This document shows, piece by piece, positions 27,962-37,926 of a stretch of 64,000 nucleotides of DNA (position 1 is its first letter; every line of letters starts with the position of its first letter). The stretch is from Flavobacteriaceae bacterium. Its GTDB lineage: Bacteria; Bacteroidota; Bacteroidia; Flavobacteriales; Flavobacteriaceae. Location of the stretch: contig JAQWFW010000010.1 in NCBI GenBank assembly GCA_029238515.1, positions 25,231-89,230 on the forward strand, given 5' to 3'. The position numbers and the translations under genes were made by a program. The notes beneath the pieces are model-generated. The model had not been told where the DNA came from, did not search any database, and was given only the letters and a program-made list of their open reading frames with translations.

Positions 27962-28939
27962 TTATTCGTAAATTTTCAAAGCTTCGTATTGCTCTTCAAT
28001 AGCAACGACAAATTCTTCTTTCATTTTCTCTACGAGTTGTTTAACAGATGGGTTGTCTTGAATATTTGTAACGCCCTGTCCAGCAGACCATATAGTACTC
28101 CAAGCTTTAGCTTCTTTTTCCATGGCATTAAGTTCATTACCGAAGTCAATTTTCTTAGATTTCTTTAGCATTTCTTCAGTTATTCCCATAGCTTCTAAGC
28201 TTGGACGAAGAAAATTAGCTGAAACCCCCGAAATTGCAGCAGTATAAACCACATCACTTGCACCCGAGTTGATAATCATGTCCCTGTATTCTGCAGGTGC
28301 TTTGCTTTCTTTTGTATTGATGAATCGAGTACCCATATATGCAAAATCGGCACCCATTTGAAGAGCTGAAGCGACATCTCTGCCATTGGAAATACACCCA
28401 GAAAGAATGATTGTTTTCTTGAAAAACTTTTTTATTTCTGCGACAAAAGGCATAGGATTAAGTGTTCCTGCATGACCACCAGCCCCTGCAGAGACTAAGA
28501 TTAATCCGTCTACACCAGCTTCGGCTGCTTTTTCGGCGTGGCGTTTTTTGATGACATCATGAAACACAAGACCACCATAGCTATGCACTGCGCCAACAAG
28601 TTGGGGTACAGCTCCCAGAGAAGTGATGATGATTGGCACTTCATGTTTGATACATATTGCTAAATCTGCTTGAACTCTCGGATTGCTATGGTGTACAATT
28701 AGGTTTACACCAAATGGAGCTGCAGTTTTACCTGTTTCTTTTTCAAAGACCTTTAGCGCAGTTTTGATTTCAACGACCCATTCTTCAAAACCCTCCGTTG
28801 TACGTTGATTGAGGGCTGGAAATGTACCTACTATACCATTTTTGCAACATTCTATGACCAATTTCGGCCCAGAAATTAAAAACATTGGCGCTGCAATAAC
28901 AGGTAGAGACAGTGCGCTTGCGAATTTTACTTTACTCAT
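27962..28939 (-). CDS. Nitronate monooxygenase-like flavin oxidoreductase
   Basis: A 325-residue TIM-barrel flavoprotein of the NMO/2-nitropropane dioxygenase family. It starts with the PVIAAPMFLISGP strand, carries VSAGAGGHAG (a family motif) and ends the barrel with GADFAYMGTRFINTKES, the FMN-phosphate site. Relatives oxidise alkyl nitronates or act as enoyl reductases; the real substrate is unknown. It is convergent with lysE. Confidence 0.88.
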   Translation of the reverse strand: MSKVKFASALSLPVIAAPMFLISGPKLVIECCKNGIVGTFPALNQRTTEGFEEWVVEIKTALKVFEKETGKTAAPFGVNLIVHHSNPRVQADLAICIKHEVPIIITSLGAVPQLVGAVHSYGGLVFHDVIKKRHAEKAAEAGVDGLILVSAGAGGHAGTLNPMPFVAEIKKFFKKTIILSGCISNGRDVASALQMGADFAYMGTRFINTKESKAPAEYRDMIINSGASDVVYTAAISGVSANFLRPSLEAMGITEEMLKKSKKIDFGNELNAMEKEAKAWSTIWSAGQGVTNIQDNPSVKQLVEKMKEEFVVAIEEQYEALKIYE

Positions 28940-29200
28940 TTTTTTTGTTTCCTAAATATACTAATTTATTGAATATTGGTTTAGCTTTTATGATAAAATT
29001 GGGAGTACCAGATTGTGGTTTTAACCAAGTGATGATTTACGCATTACTTTTTCAGCATAATGAATACGACAATAAATAGCATATTTCATTGAGTAATTAA
29101 TAATTTAAACTGTTAAAAATATCAATTCGGCAATTCGTTTTGTGCTGTATGTATAAAGAAGTCAGCTTTATTATCTTTACAGCCAATTTAATAGAATTCT
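28940..29200. other. Divergent intergenic region before ppc
   Basis: 261 bp between the nitronate monooxygenase and ppc starts. It is AT-rich and holds a TATATTTA box close to the first gene, a TATCTTTA box about 20 nt before ppc and a small palindrome (TGGTTTTAACCA, 29016-29027). No gene or RNA is recognised. Confidence 0.5.
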
Positions 29201-31777
29201 ATGGCAGTTCAACCAAAATTAGAACGTTTCAGAAAGAATGTACTTTCTAAATTTCAGATATACAACAGTATATTTATGACGCTTCCTTTTGATCAAATTA
29301 CCAAAACTGGGGTGTTGTTGCCTTTGTTTCACGAAACTTGTGAAAAAGGTTATGCCGCAGGCGAAAACCCAAGTACTATAGTTGATACGTTTTTTCAGAA
29401 ATATCAAGCAAGACGAACCAAAAAAAGTCAAATCAAACTTTTGTTTCGATTTATTCAATACATAGAACGCCAGGTTGTTCTATTTGATGCTATTGAAGAT
29501 GCTGCTTTTCCAGTCATCAACAATATGGATGGTATCGGTACATTGCGCAGTCTAAAAGAAAAAGCTTTTTCTGAAAATAAAATAGATGAGCTTAAAGCTT
29601 ATTTAGACGAATTTAAAGTCCGTATAGTCCTTACCGCACACCCTACGCAGTTTTATCCTGGATCTGTTTTGGGGATCATCACTGACTTGACTGAAGCCAT
29701 CAAGGACAACGACTTAAGTCGGATCAATAGCTTGCTAGCACAATTGGGAAAAACGCCATTTTTTAAGCATACAAAACCTACACCTTTCGATGAAGCTGTG
29801 AATCTTATATGGTATTTAGAAAATGTATTTTATGATTCTTTCGGCTCTATTTTCGATTACATTCAACAAAATATTTATGATCACAAAGTCATAAAAAATG
29901 AAATCATAAACATTGGATTTTGGCCCGGTGGTGATCGGGACGGAAATCCATTTGTTCTTCCAGACACAACACTGAAAGTTGCTGGACTACTGAAAAAATC
30001 GATCCTGAAAAATTATGCCAAAGATCTGAAAAAATTAAAACGAAAGTTAACTTTTCGTGGGGTTGAAAATCGAATTGAAAAATTGATTGATGATGCATAC
30101 AATGGGATTACAAATCCAGGTGCTTTCGATCTAGACACCTTTGTGTTGGAGTTGAAAGAGGTGCGTAAAATTGTTAGTCGAGACCACCACGCACTGTATT
30201 TGAATGAGATTACAAGTTTAATCAACAAAACACAGCTTTTTGGACATCATTTTGCAACCTTAGATATTCGTCAAGACAGTAGAATTCACCACAAAGTGTT
30301 TTCAAAAATTGTAGAAAAATCTATAGCGGCGAAGAACGCTATATTTCCTGAAAATTACGATGCTTTAACAGAAGATGAGCAAATAGAAGTTCTTTCTAAA
30401 GTTGATGCAGTTCTAGACACCTCCATTTTCGAAGATGAATTAGTTAAAAACACTCTTGAAACGATCAAAGTCGTCAAAGAAATTCAAAACACTAATGGTG
30501 AGAAAGGTGCGCACCGTTATATCATCAGTAACAATCAAACGGCATTAAATGTAATGCAATTGTATGCCATGCTGAAGTTAGTTGCCTTCAACGATCGTCT
30601 TTCTATAGATATTGTACCGCTTTTTGAAACGGTAACAGATTTAGAAAATGCACCCAAAGTGATGGAACAATTGTACACCAACAAAGCATACAAAGCGCAT
30701 TTGAGGTCTCGTGGTCAGAAACAAACCATAATGTTAGGTTTTTCGGATGGCACAAAAGATGGCGGATATTTCATGGCCAATTGGGCAATTTTTAAGGCAA
30801 AAGAAGCTTTGACGCAGATTTCAAAGCAGTACAATATTGATGTTGTCTTTTTCGATGGTCGAGGTGGGCCACCGGCTCGTGGCGGAGGAAAAACCCACCA
30901 ATTCTACGCATCACTGGGACCAACTATTGAAGATAAAGAAGTTCAACTCACAATTCAAGGGCAAACCATTAGTTCTAATTTTGGTACCCCAGAATCATCA
31001 AAATATAACTTAGAACAATTGATTAGTTCTGGTTTGTCCAATAGCTTAGGTTCTGAAAACAAAGGATTTTCAGACCAAGATCGAAAAACTATGGATGAAT
31101 TGGCAACCTTGAGTTATGAAACTTATCAAGACTTCAAAGGGCATCCAAAATTCATTCCGTATTTGGAGCGTATCAGTACGTTGAAATATTATGCTAAAGC
31201 AAACATTGGGAGTCGTCCATCAAAAAGATCTAAATCTGACCGATTGATTTTCTCAGATTTGAGAGCAATACCTTTTGTGGGATCATGGAGTCAATTGAAG
31301 CAAAATGTTCCTGGATTTTTTGGTGTTGGAACAGCAATTCATTCTTTTGAAGAGCGTGGAGAACTGGACAAGGTCATATCGTTATACAATAATTCTAGTT
31401 TCTTCAAGACTCTTTTGGAAAACAGTATGATGTCTTTAAGTAAATCATTTTTTGCACTTACAAAATACATGGCTGAAGATGAGGAGTTTGGTGCATTTTG
31501 GAACATTATTTACCAAGAGTATCAGCTTACATTGCGTTTGTTGCTCAAAATAACCGGCTACAAAGAGTTGATGGAAAATGAACCAAGTGGAAAAGCTTCT
31601 ATCGATGTGCGCGAGTCTATTGTACTGCCATTAGTAACGATACAGCAATATGCTCTAAGAAAGATTCAGCATTTACAAAAACAAAAAACGGTTGATAAGG
31701 AGCAAATTGAAGTTTTTGAAAAGATTGTGACGCGTACGCTGTATGGCATCATCAATGCGAGTAGAAACTCTGCCTAA
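29201..31777 (+). CDS. ppc: Phosphoenolpyruvate carboxylase
   Basis: An 858-residue protein of typical PEPC length. The catalytic histidine is in VLTAHPTQFYPGS and the second active-site stretch in FFDGRGGPPARGGGKTH. Bicarbonate and PEP sites are around MLGFSDGTKDGGYFMANW, a Bacteroidetes variant of the usual GYSDSGKDAG. It forms oxaloacetate from PEP to refill the citric acid cycle. The protein ends RNSA instead of the usual RNTG. It is a single-gene unit with its own terminator, near glutamate synthase genes that draw on the same carbon pool. Confidence 0.95.
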   Translation: MAVQPKLERFRKNVLSKFQIYNSIFMTLPFDQITKTGVLLPLFHETCEKGYAAGENPSTIVDTFFQKYQARRTKKSQIKLLFRFIQYIERQVVLFDAIEDAAFPVINNMDGIGTLRSLKEKAFSENKIDELKAYLDEFKVRIVLTAHPTQFYPGSVLGIITDLTEAIKDNDLSRINSLLAQLGKTPFFKHTKPTPFDEAVNLIWYLENVFYDSFGSIFDYIQQNIYDHKVIKNEIINIGFWPGGDRDGNPFVLPDTTLKVAGLLKKSILKNYAKDLKKLKRKLTFRGVENRIEKLIDDAYNGITNPGAFDLDTFVLELKEVRKIVSRDHHALYLNEITSLINKTQLFGHHFATLDIRQDSRIHHKVFSKIVEKSIAAKNAIFPENYDALTEDEQIEVLSKVDAVLDTSIFEDELVKNTLETIKVVKEIQNTNGEKGAHRYIISNNQTALNVMQLYAMLKLVAFNDRLSIDIVPLFETVTDLENAPKVMEQLYTNKAYKAHLRSRGQKQTIMLGFSDGTKDGGYFMANWAIFKAKEALTQISKQYNIDVVFFDGRGGPPARGGGKTHQFYASLGPTIEDKEVQLTIQGQTISSNFGTPESSKYNLEQLISSGLSNSLGSENKGFSDQDRKTMDELATLSYETYQDFKGHPKFIPYLERISTLKYYAKANIGSRPSKRSKSDRLIFSDLRAIPFVGSWSQLKQNVPGFFGVGTAIHSFEERGELDKVISLYNNSSFFKTLLENSMMSLSKSFFALTKYMAEDEEFGAFWNIIYQEYQLTLRLLLKITGYKELMENEPSGKASIDVRESIVLPLVTIQQYALRKIQHLQKQKTVDKEQIEVFEKIVTRTLYGIINASRNSA

Positions 31778-31785
31778 TAAAAACA

Positions 31786-31815
31786 AAACCCTAAAGTGAA
31801 GCTTTAGGTTTTTTT
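31786..31815 (+). terminator. Intrinsic terminator after ppc
   Basis: CCTAAAG and CTTTAGG form the stem across a short loop, extended by A-T pairs with one bulged C and followed by seven T. Confidence 0.75.
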
Positions 31816-31918
31816 CTTTCTCAATAAGTACTAAATAAGAATCAAATTGATGCTTTTCAAAAACCGCCCTACCTTACATATATAATCTCATTCACTTTGG
31901 TGTATTGTGCACAACGAA

Positions 31919-31951
31919 AAAAGCCCCTAGGTACGAATACCTAAGGACTTT
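31919..31951 (-). terminator. Intrinsic terminator after the porin gene (UUCG loop)
   Basis: On the minus strand AAGTCCTTAGGTA pairs with TACCTAGGGGCTT (13 bp with two G-U) across a TTCG loop, followed by T-rich sequence. UUCG tetraloops are exceptionally stable. Confidence 0.8.
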
Positions 31952-31983
31952 TTAATCACAAACAAAAAAATGTTTTTAATGTC

Positions 31984-32985
31984 TTAGAAGCTGTAGATTG
32001 CAGCGATAGTGAATGCTGAGAGAGAATCAGATGCAAGGCCATCGTTGTCAACATATGGCTCAGAGTTGCTCCATGAGTCTAATCTAACTTCTGGCTTAAT
32101 TGTTAAGTTTTCAACAGTGTAGCTTCCCGTAAGAGTAGTTGCAAATACGCTTGGAAGGTCATCTGCTTCATCATCATGAAGTCCAAAAAGCTCACCTCTA
32201 AGTCCAATTGTAAACGTCTCAGAAGTAGCCAATTGTGGATAAAGTGCAACTCCGTAGAATCCAGCGTCATCACTTACTTGATAAGCACCATTGATCCCTA
32301 AAAAGAAGTCGTCTGAAAGGTCAAAACCACCTGTATAGTCGATTTCGAATCCTAATACTTCTTCATCGTCATAGTACAAGTTCAAGAACTGTCCTGCATA
32401 CCCTAACTGAGCACCCAAAGCATATCCTCCAGTAGTATTGTTGTTTACATCTGTTGGGTTCATTAGCGCAAGCATTAAGCTAAAGTCACCTAAATCAAAA
32501 TCAGCTTTCAAACCAACCATTGAAAATGGACCGCTTGAAAATAAGTAAGATGTACTGTAGTTAAAGTTTCCTGCAGGAGAAATGACTTCGTAACCTAAGT
32601 ATGTGTTAAAACGTCCCATTGTAAGAGTAGTGGTTTCAGACACATTCCAGTATGCATATAATTGGTTGAGGTTGTACCCGCCAATAGCTGCATCACCTCT
32701 CGGTCCAAAAACAACATCGGCAACAACACCTGTTTTCTCACCTTCGTATGAAACTACAAGATTAGCCATACCCAAGGCAAAACCTGTTTCGTCTGCAAAT
32801 GAGGATCCAAATGCAACAGGAACTTCTTCTCCTTCATCGTTTAAAACTGTTGAATCGTCAGCTGTTGATAAATAACTCTGATAATAAGCGTCAACTGTTC
32901 CAGAAATAGAAAGTTTTGGTGCTTCATCCTGTGCAAAAACAGCTACAGAACATGTAATCGTTAATAATGTAAAAATTTTTTTCAT
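31984..32985 (-). CDS. Outer-membrane porin
   Basis: A 333-residue exported protein with signal peptide MKKIFTLLTITCSVAVFAQ and about sixteen alternating amphipathic strands ending in an aromatic residue (AAIYSF), the hallmark of outer-membrane barrels. It starts SISGTVDAYYQSY and contains GPFSMVGLKADFDLG, as in the Bacteroidetes porin family sometimes annotated OmpL/OprP-like. It probably lets small solutes through the outer membrane. Specificity is unknown. It lies divergent from gltB. Confidence 0.82.
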   Translation of the reverse strand: MKKIFTLLTITCSVAVFAQDEAPKLSISGTVDAYYQSYLSTADDSTVLNDEGEEVPVAFGSSFADETGFALGMANLVVSYEGEKTGVVADVVFGPRGDAAIGGYNLNQLYAYWNVSETTTLTMGRFNTYLGYEVISPAGNFNYSTSYLFSSGPFSMVGLKADFDLGDFSLMLALMNPTDVNNNTTGGYALGAQLGYAGQFLNLYYDDEEVLGFEIDYTGGFDLSDDFFLGINGAYQVSDDAGFYGVALYPQLATSETFTIGLRGELFGLHDDEADDLPSVFATTLTGSYTVENLTIKPEVRLDSWSNSEPYVDNDGLASDSLSAFTIAAIYSF

Positions 32986-33017
32986 AATAATTAGTTAATT
33001 TATAGTGATTAATGGCC

Positions 33018-33050
33018 CAAACATAGTATATAAAAATGGTAACCCCCAAA
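33018..33050 (-). promoter_or_regulatory. Promoter of the porin gene
   Basis: On the minus strand TTTG (33047-33050) and TATGTTTG (33018-33025) are 21 nt apart, a full match to the Bacteroidetes consensus, giving a leader of about 25-30 nt. Confidence 0.7.
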
Positions 33051-33422
33051 AAAATAAGGTATATAAAGTAATTTTTATGTAGTTGATAAAAATAACCCCC
33101 TAAAATTTAGGGGTATTATGGTATTTATTTAATTATTTGTGAAATTAACATTGTTGTTTTTGGTGTAAACATGAAATTCCGCTTATTTTTTTAAGCACTT
33201 TAGTTGAATTATGAATTTGATTCGATAGGGTGTTGTCGCAGAAAAATTCACAAAAAAGGGTTGATAATTCATCAAAAACCATAGGGCCAAAATATCTAAA
33301 ATACATTTTAAAGCCGATAAATTATTAAAATCATAATAATGTATGCACTATGATTGTTAGTCCTCTTTTTGTCCTTATCTTTCATCTCTAATTTGTTGAA
33401 AATTAACGTTTAAAAAAAGGTT
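33051..33422. other. Long intergenic region between porin and gltB
   Basis: The 437-bp gap between the two divergent genes holds the porin promoter, a TAACCCCC sequence twice (33040 and 33093) and an inverted repeat at 33097-33113. Up to the gltB ATG it is AT-rich with no recognised gene, RNA or full gltB promoter. Such length points to regulated expression of gltBD. Confidence 0.55.
33097..33113. promoter_or_regulatory. Inverted repeat, possible operator
   Basis: CCCCTAAA-A-TTTAGGGG is a perfect 8-bp inverted repeat with one central base, about 50 bp upstream of the porin promoter and 310 bp before gltB. No poly-T follows, so it is not a terminator. A regulator-binding site is inference. 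Confidence 0.4.
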
Positions 33423-36400
33423 ATGTTGAAAAAACAAGGGATGTATTTGCCAGAATTCGAGCACGACAATTGTGGTGCTGGGTTTATTTGTAGTCTGGAA
33501 GGGAACAAGTCAAATGATATTATTCATAAAGCACTTCAAATTTTGGAGCGTTTAGAGCATAGGGGTGCTGTAAGCTCAGATGGTAAAACTGGTGACGGTG
33601 CCGGAATACTAACTGATATTCCTCACGAACTCTTTGTAAATGATTGTCCATTCGATTTGCCTAGTTTTGGGCAATATGCTACTGGAAATGTATTCCTGCC
33701 TAAAAAGGAGAATCAACGCGACTATTGCATCTCCGTCTTTGAAAAGTTTATCAAAGAACAAGGGCTGAATGTTCAAGGATGGAGAGAAGTTCCTATTGAC
33801 CCTTCAGTTTTGGGATCTATTGCAGAACAAACAGAACCTGTTGTAAAACAAATTTTCATTACCAAAAACAACGATGAGCAAGAAGATTTTGAGTTTAAAT
33901 TGAAACTGTTTATTGCGCGCAAAAAAGCGGAACATGAAATTTACAATTCAAAACTTTCAGAAAGCAACTTTTTTTACCTTCCAAGTCTCTCCACAAAAAT
34001 CATAATATATAAAGGACTACTTATCCCAGAAGACATCAAGTTGTACTACAAAGATTTAGAAAATCCTTTGTTTGTAACTCGTCTTGCATTGGTGCATCAA
34101 CGATTTTCGACCAATACTTTCCCAACATGGGATTTGGCACAACCTTTCAGATATATGTGTCACAACGGAGAAATCAATACTTTACGTGGTAATATATCTA
34201 GAATGCTTTCTCGTGAGGCATTACTCGAAAGCGACTGGTTTGGAGAAGACATAAAATCGATTCTTCCAGTAATTCTTCCTAAAAAATCTGATTCTGCTTC
34301 CATGGATATGGCTGTAGAATTGCTTTTGATGACAGGTCGTTCATTGCCCGAGGTCATGATGATGCTCATCCCAGAAGCATGGGAGAAAAATGACGAAATG
34401 TCGCCTACCAAAAAAGCATTTTACGAATATAACTCTTGCTTGATGGAACCTTGGGACGGACCAGCATCTATCCCATTCACCGATGGAGATTATATTGGTG
34501 CTGTTTTGGACAGAAATGGACTACGACCTTCGCGATACTCTGTGACCAAAGATGGTTACGTGATTATGTCTTCGGAGATTGGAGTCATTGAATTGGCACC
34601 AGAAAATGTTGCACATCATGGTCGTTTGGAACCTGGAAAAATGTTTTTGGTGGATATGAATGAAGGCCGAATCGTAAATGATGAAGAAATCAAAGAGGCC
34701 ATCGCAGCAAAACAACCCTACAGTGCTTGGTTAGAGGATAATTTGGTCTATCTAAAGGAAATTCCTTACAATGACTGCCCCGTTTTTCTTAATCAAGAAT
34801 CACTTAATAAAAGAAAAGTGCTTTTTGGCTACACCCAAGAAGATATCAATACCATAATATTGCCAATGGCCAACCAAGCCAAAGAGCCCATTGGATCTAT
34901 GGGAAGTGATACGCCTCTTGCGCTTTTATCTGAACGACCACAACTTATATACAATTACTTCAAGCAATTATTTGCTCAAGTTACGAATCCACCACTAGAT
35001 GGAATTCGTGAAGAATTGATCACAGACATTAGTTTGACTCTTGGTAGTGACCACAACATTTTCGAAATAAATGAAGCACATTGCCAGAAGCTTAAAATTC
35101 AAAATCCAGTAATCTCAAAACAAGATTTGGATAAAATTAAAAGCTATGATCACCCTAATTTTAAAATTACTTCTGCATCAATTCTGTACGATATCAGCAA
35201 GGGTCACAACGGTTTAGAAGATGCTCTAGATAACCTTTTAGAAACCGCTTCTGCACATGTTGATAACGGTACAAATATTTTGATTCTCTCAGACCGTAAT
35301 GTATCCAAAGATAAGGCGCCTATTCCAGCACTTTTGGCATGTTCATTCATCAATAGTGGTTTACAAAAATTAGGAAAGCGTTCCAAAATAAGCATCATTA
35401 TTGAGTCGGCAGAACCACGTGAGGTGCATCATTTTGCACTTTTGTTTGGCTATGGCGCAAGTGCCATTAATCCATACATGGTAAATGAAATTATTGAAGA
35501 TGAAGTTCTAAGCCAAGACCCAAAAGCAGATACCGAAAAAGCAATTGCCAATTACAATAAAGCAGTAGGGAAGGGTATTCTCAAAGTGATGAATAAAATT
35601 GGCATTTCAACACTCAACTCCTACAGAGGATCGCAATTATTCGAGTGTATTGGTATCAATACGCGTGTAGTCGAAAAATATTTTCCGAATACTGCGACAA
35701 GAATTCAAGGGGTTGATTTGCATCAATTGGAAAAAGAGATTTCTAAGCGCTATGCTTCTGCATATGTCAAAAAATCTATTGATGCGACATTAGACTTAGA
35801 AATGGGCGGTCAGTACCGTTGGAGAAGAAATGGGGAGCATCATTTGTTCAATCCACTTTCTATTGCAAAACTTCAGGATTCTGTTCGTGCCAATAAGCCA
35901 CAGAAATACAAAGAATATGCTGAGATAATCAACAATCAATCGAAGCAATTGATGACCATTCGTGGGCTGTTCGAATTTACCAACTATGATCCAATTCCAT
36001 TGGAAGAAGTTGAACCTTGGACCAATATCGTAAAGCGTTTTAAAACTGGTGCAATGTCCTATGGATCAATCAGTAAAGAAGCTCATGAAAACTTAGCTAT
36101 TGCTATGAACAGAATTGGTGGAAAAAGTAATTCTGGTGAGGGTGGAGAAGACCAAGAACGTTTTTATAAAAATGCTAATGGTGATTGGAAAAACAGTGCT
36201 ATCAAGCAAGTAGCATCTGGCCGATTTGGAGTTACATCTAATTACCTTTCAAATGCTCAGGAAATTCAAATAAAAATGGCACAAGGTGCCAAGCCAGGAG
36301 AGGGCGGACAACTTCCTGGGCCAAAAGTAAATCCTGACATTGCTAAAACACGAAATTCAACGCCTTACGTAGGGCTTATTTCTCCGCCTCCACATCATGA

Positions 36401-37922
36401 TATTTATTCTATTGAAGATTTATCGCAACTTATTTACGACTTAAAATCGGCAAACCGTCAAGCGCGTATCAATGTCAAACTTGTTTCTGAAGTTGGGGTA
36501 GGTACTGTAGCAGCAGGTGTAGCTAAAGCCAAAGCAGATGTAGTATTGATTTCCGGATATGACGGAGGAACAGGGGCATCTCCTTTAACATCTCTAAAAC
36601 ATGCAGGACTTCCTTGGGAATTAGGTTTGGCCGAAGCACAACAAACCCTCGTAATGAATGATTTGAGGAGTAGAATTGTGGTAGAATGTGACGGTCAATT
36701 GAAAACAGGAAGAGATGTTGCAGTAGCTTGTCTTTTGGGAGCAGAAGAATTTGGATTCGCAACTGCACCGCTAGTAGCGTCTGGGTGTGTGATGATGCGT
36801 GCTTGTCACCTCAATACATGTCCAGTTGGAATTGCAACACAGAACCCTGAACTGCGCAAAAAATTCAAAGGAAAACCAGAGCATGTCGTAAACTTTATGT
36901 ATTTCATTGCACAGGAATTACGTGAAATTATGGCTAAACTTGGTTTTAGAACCGTAGATGAAATGGTTGGTCAAGTCGATAAACTAGACCGTAACACAGC
37001 CATTGAACATTACAAATCTAGAGGGATTGATTTATCACCAATTCTTCATAAAGTTGAAGTCAGTAAAGATGTTGATATTCTCAATACAGATAAGCAAGAT
37101 CATCAATTGGAACGTGCTTTAGATTTTGAAATCATAGACAAGGCACATCCTGCTTTGTTCCGTAAAGAACCAACAGTATTAGATTTAAAAATTAACAATG
37201 AAAATAGAGCAGTAGGCGCAATTTTGAGCAATGAGATATCTAAAATATACGGTGCTCAAGGATTGCCTGATAGTACACTCAAAATTAACTTTAAAGGGTC
37301 TGCTGGTCAAAGTTTTGGTGCTTTTGCCACAAAAGGATTGACACTGAATGTTATTGGGAATACTAATGACTACTTAGGTAAAGGATTGTCTGGTGCAAAA
37401 ATTTCGGTACGTGTTCCAGATGAATCTACTATTGTTCCTGAGGAAAATATCATCATTGGAAATGTTGCACTTTATGGAGCAACTTCTGGAGAGGTTTACA
37501 TCAATGGTAAAGCTGGAGAGCGTTTTTGTGTTCGGAATTCTGGTGCAAAAGCGGTAGTCGAAGGGATTGGTGATCATGGTTGTGAATACATGACCGGTGG
37601 TGTGGCCGTTATTTTGGGCGATGTAGGCCGAAACTTTGGAGCAGGTATGAGTGGTGGTATTGCTTATGTTTATGATCCAAATCAAACATTTAAAAATAAA
37701 TGCAATCAAGAAGGGCTCAATTTGGATCCGCTAAAAGAGGATGCTCATGTTTTAGAAATAAAAACACTCATTGAAAATCATTACAACAATACTCTGAGTC
37801 CATTAGCTCAACGTATTTTGGAACAATGGGAAACAGAGCTCAAACATTTTGTTCGTGTTTTTCCAGAAGAATACAAACAAGCATTAATAAGATTAAAAAA
37901 CGAAAACCTCGTAAAAAAATAA
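33423..37922 (+). CDS. gltB: Glutamate synthase, large subunit
   Basis: A 1499-residue protein of full GltB length. The class II glutaminase nucleophile Cys17 follows a short propeptide (HDNCGAGFI), so the N-terminus is processed. Then come the central domain, the FMN/2-oxoglutarate barrel (GAMSYGSISKEAHE, GGKSNSGEGGED, ISGYDGGTGASPL), the 3Fe-4S cysteines in CVMMRACHLNTCPVGIATQ and the C-terminal beta-helix. With GltD it forms two glutamates from glutamine and 2-oxoglutarate. GltD follows after 4 nt. Confidence 0.97.
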   Translation: MLKKQGMYLPEFEHDNCGAGFICSLEGNKSNDIIHKALQILERLEHRGAVSSDGKTGDGAGILTDIPHELFVNDCPFDLPSFGQYATGNVFLPKKENQRDYCISVFEKFIKEQGLNVQGWREVPIDPSVLGSIAEQTEPVVKQIFITKNNDEQEDFEFKLKLFIARKKAEHEIYNSKLSESNFFYLPSLSTKIIIYKGLLIPEDIKLYYKDLENPLFVTRLALVHQRFSTNTFPTWDLAQPFRYMCHNGEINTLRGNISRMLSREALLESDWFGEDIKSILPVILPKKSDSASMDMAVELLLMTGRSLPEVMMMLIPEAWEKNDEMSPTKKAFYEYNSCLMEPWDGPASIPFTDGDYIGAVLDRNGLRPSRYSVTKDGYVIMSSEIGVIELAPENVAHHGRLEPGKMFLVDMNEGRIVNDEEIKEAIAAKQPYSAWLEDNLVYLKEIPYNDCPVFLNQESLNKRKVLFGYTQEDINTIILPMANQAKEPIGSMGSDTPLALLSERPQLIYNYFKQLFAQVTNPPLDGIREELITDISLTLGSDHNIFEINEAHCQKLKIQNPVISKQDLDKIKSYDHPNFKITSASILYDISKGHNGLEDALDNLLETASAHVDNGTNILILSDRNVSKDKAPIPALLACSFINSGLQKLGKRSKISIIIESAEPREVHHFALLFGYGASAINPYMVNEIIEDEVLSQDPKADTEKAIANYNKAVGKGILKVMNKIGISTLNSYRGSQLFECIGINTRVVEKYFPNTATRIQGVDLHQLEKEISKRYASAYVKKSIDATLDLEMGGQYRWRRNGEHHLFNPLSIAKLQDSVRANKPQKYKEYAEIINNQSKQLMTIRGLFEFTNYDPIPLEEVEPWTNIVKRFKTGAMSYGSISKEAHENLAIAMNRIGGKSNSGEGGEDQERFYKNANGDWKNSAIKQVASGRFGVTSNYLSNAQEIQIKMAQGAKPGEGGQLPGPKVNPDIAKTRNSTPYVGLISPPPHHDIYSIEDLSQLIYDLKSANRQARINVKLVSEVGVGTVAAGVAKAKADVVLISGYDGGTGASPLTSLKHAGLPWELGLAEAQQTLVMNDLRSRIVVECDGQLKTGRDVAVACLLGAEEFGFATAPLVASGCVMMRACHLNTCPVGIATQNPELRKKFKGKPEHVVNFMYFIAQELREIMAKLGFRTVDEMVGQVDKLDRNTAIEHYKSRGIDLSPILHKVEVSKDVDILNTDKQDHQLERALDFEIIDKAHPALFRKEPTVLDLKINNENRAVGAILSNEISKIYGAQGLPDSTLKINFKGSAGQSFGAFATKGLTLNVIGNTNDYLGKGLSGAKISVRVPDESTIVPEENIIIGNVALYGATSGEVYINGKAGERFCVRNSGAKAVVEGIGDHGCEYMTGGVAVILGDVGRNFGAGMSGGIAYVYDPNQTFKNKCNQEGLNLDPLKEDAHVLEIKTLIENHYNNTLSPLAQRILEQWETELKHFVRVFPEEYKQALIRLKNENLVKK

Positions 37923-37926
37923 TACT

